Shown piece by piece: positions 63,453-64,000 of a stretch of 64,000 nucleotides of DNA. The position numbers were made by a program, and so were the translations under genes. The notes beneath the pieces were generated by a model. It searched no databases, was not told the DNA's origin, and saw nothing but the letters and a program-made list of their open reading frames with translations. The DNA comes from Franconibacter helveticus LMG 23732 (GTDB taxonomy: Bacteria; Pseudomonadota; Gammaproteobacteria; Enterobacterales; Enterobacteriaceae). Position 1 is the stretch's first letter, and each line of letters opens with the position of its first letter. The DNA lies in assembly GCF_000463115.2 (NCBI RefSeq), contig NZ_AWFX01000042.1, forward strand, positions 378,342-442,341, given 5' to 3'.

Positions 63453-64000
63453 GACGTTCCTCCTGGCTTGCTAAAAAAGCGAGCAGCGCGTCGTTAAACG
63501 CCTGCGGCGCTTCCACATTCGATAAGTGCGAAGCGGGTAAGACGGTAAGCTGCGCATCCGGCGCCTGCTGGCGAATAAATTCTCCGTCGGCAACGGTGGT
63601 AACCGGGTCGTGCTGACCGGCAAGCACCAGCAGCGGCAGCGTCATGTTTTTGACTTCAGCGCGCAGGTCCGCCCCGCCAAGGGCTTCGCAACAGGCGGCG
63701 TAACCTTCGGGGTTGATCTGCGACAGCTGTTGAATAAGCGGCGCCACCACCTGCGGCGACTGATGGCGAAACGCTTCGCTAAACCAGCGTTCCGCCGCGC
63801 TTGCGGCTACGGCTTCCATGCCTTCTTCACGTACGGTGCGGGCGCGAGCGTCCCAGCCCGCCTGTTCGCCGATTTTCGCCGCGCTGTTGGCGATGGTGAC
63901 AGAAATAAAGCGCTCCGGCGCAAAGCGCGCCAGCCATAAGCCCGTCAGCCCGCCCATGGAAATACCGCAAAAGTGGGCTTTGGCGACAGAAAGCCTGTCT
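63442..64000 (-). CDS. pcaD: 3-Oxoadipate enol-lactonase PcaD (partial, N-terminus outside window)
   Basis: The C-terminal 185 residues of an alpha/beta hydrolase; the gene runs past the window edge. The nucleophile elbow GISMGG is 14 codons from the edge (Ser codon 63958-63960). The acid in GQHDPVT and the His in PASHLSNVE complete the triad. PcaD hydrolyses 3-oxoadipate enol-lactone to 3-oxoadipate. The neighbouring pcaC and the sequence ERFISVTIANSAAKIG support this over a general esterase. Other pca genes probably lie outside the window to the right. Confidence 0.9.
   Translation of the reverse strand, partial: DRLSVAKAHFCGISMGGLTGLWLARFAPERFISVTIANSAAKIGEQAGWDARARTVREEGMEAVAASAAERWFSEAFRHQSPQVVAPLIQQLSQINPEGYAACCEALGGADLRAEVKNMTLPLLVLAGQHDPVTTVADGEFIRQQAPDAQLTVLPASHLSNVEAPQAFNDALLAFLASQEERHAG

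Overview
The window is chromosomal DNA of a GC-rich member of the Enterobacteriaceae. Several genes are close orthologues of E. coli genes (ydgU, ydgD, mdtJI, umuC, gldA, ybiV, yafE), and the left end keeps the E. coli order ynfM-ydgU-ydgD-mdtI-mdtJ. Fimbrial, beta-ketoadipate (pca), second leuA and sugar-acid loci suggest a plant- or environment-associated lineage such as the Cronobacter/Franconibacter/Enterobacter/Kosakonia group; the sequence alone does not settle the genus. I see no rRNA, tRNA, CRISPR array, transposase or integrase. The only cut genes are at the two window edges.

Region by region. 1-6.6 kb: end of ynfM, an M32 carboxypeptidase and a yecA-type gene where E. coli has asr, then ydgU behind a perfect RstA box, ydgD, a CHASE4-type GGDEF-EAL protein, and the mdtJI spermidine exporter. 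7.2-8.9 kb: an SDR oxidoreductase and an orphan umuD with its own LexA box. 8.9-13.3 kb: a DeoR repressor divergent from a phosphosugar operon (SIS protein, ROK kinase, sugar-H+ symporter), with a palindrome lying between the promoter hexamers. 13.4-18.9 kb: Fsr-like exporter, two GNAT acetyltransferases, LysR regulator, YafE-type methyltransferase and an XRE/MmyB-type regulator. 19-26.3 kb: PQQ glucose dehydrogenase family enzyme, then a LacI-controlled catabolic operon (NHS-type permease, TIM-barrel isomerase/epimerase, Gfo/Idh dehydrogenase, LacI) with twin palindromic operators. 26.5-30.1 kb: three unrecognised small proteins and an HAAAP amino-acid transporter.

30.1-35.1 kb: CaiF/GrlA-type regulator, an AIDA/pertactin-type autotransporter and a haloperoxidase-like hydrolase. 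35.4-41.2 kb: LysR regulator, a periplasmic binding protein coupled to a TcuC/CitA-type tricarboxylate symporter, and a long-form LeuA paralogue with an AraC regulator. 41.5-45.2 kb: GAF-GGDEF cyclase and a DHA2 exporter with its divergent LysR. 45.4-51.0 kb: a sugar-acid regulon (ManD/RspA-type dehydratase, GntR repressor, IdnO-like SDR, ACS-family symporter, IdnD-like dehydrogenase) whose three transcription units share one operator-like motif. 51-54 kb: GH15 glycosidase, a small ORF coupled to a two-domain universal stress protein. 54-58.6 kb: a chaperone-first chaperone/usher fimbrial operon. 59.3-64 kb: umuC with a second LexA box and a 42-codon ORF where umuD normally sits, gldA, ybiV, pcaC and partial pcaD.

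Together these are an accessory-rich set of transport and catabolic modules, each with its own local regulator, plus surface structures (fimbria, autotransporter) and two c-di-GMP proteins. Functions are inferred from motifs and remembered family members; no database search was run.
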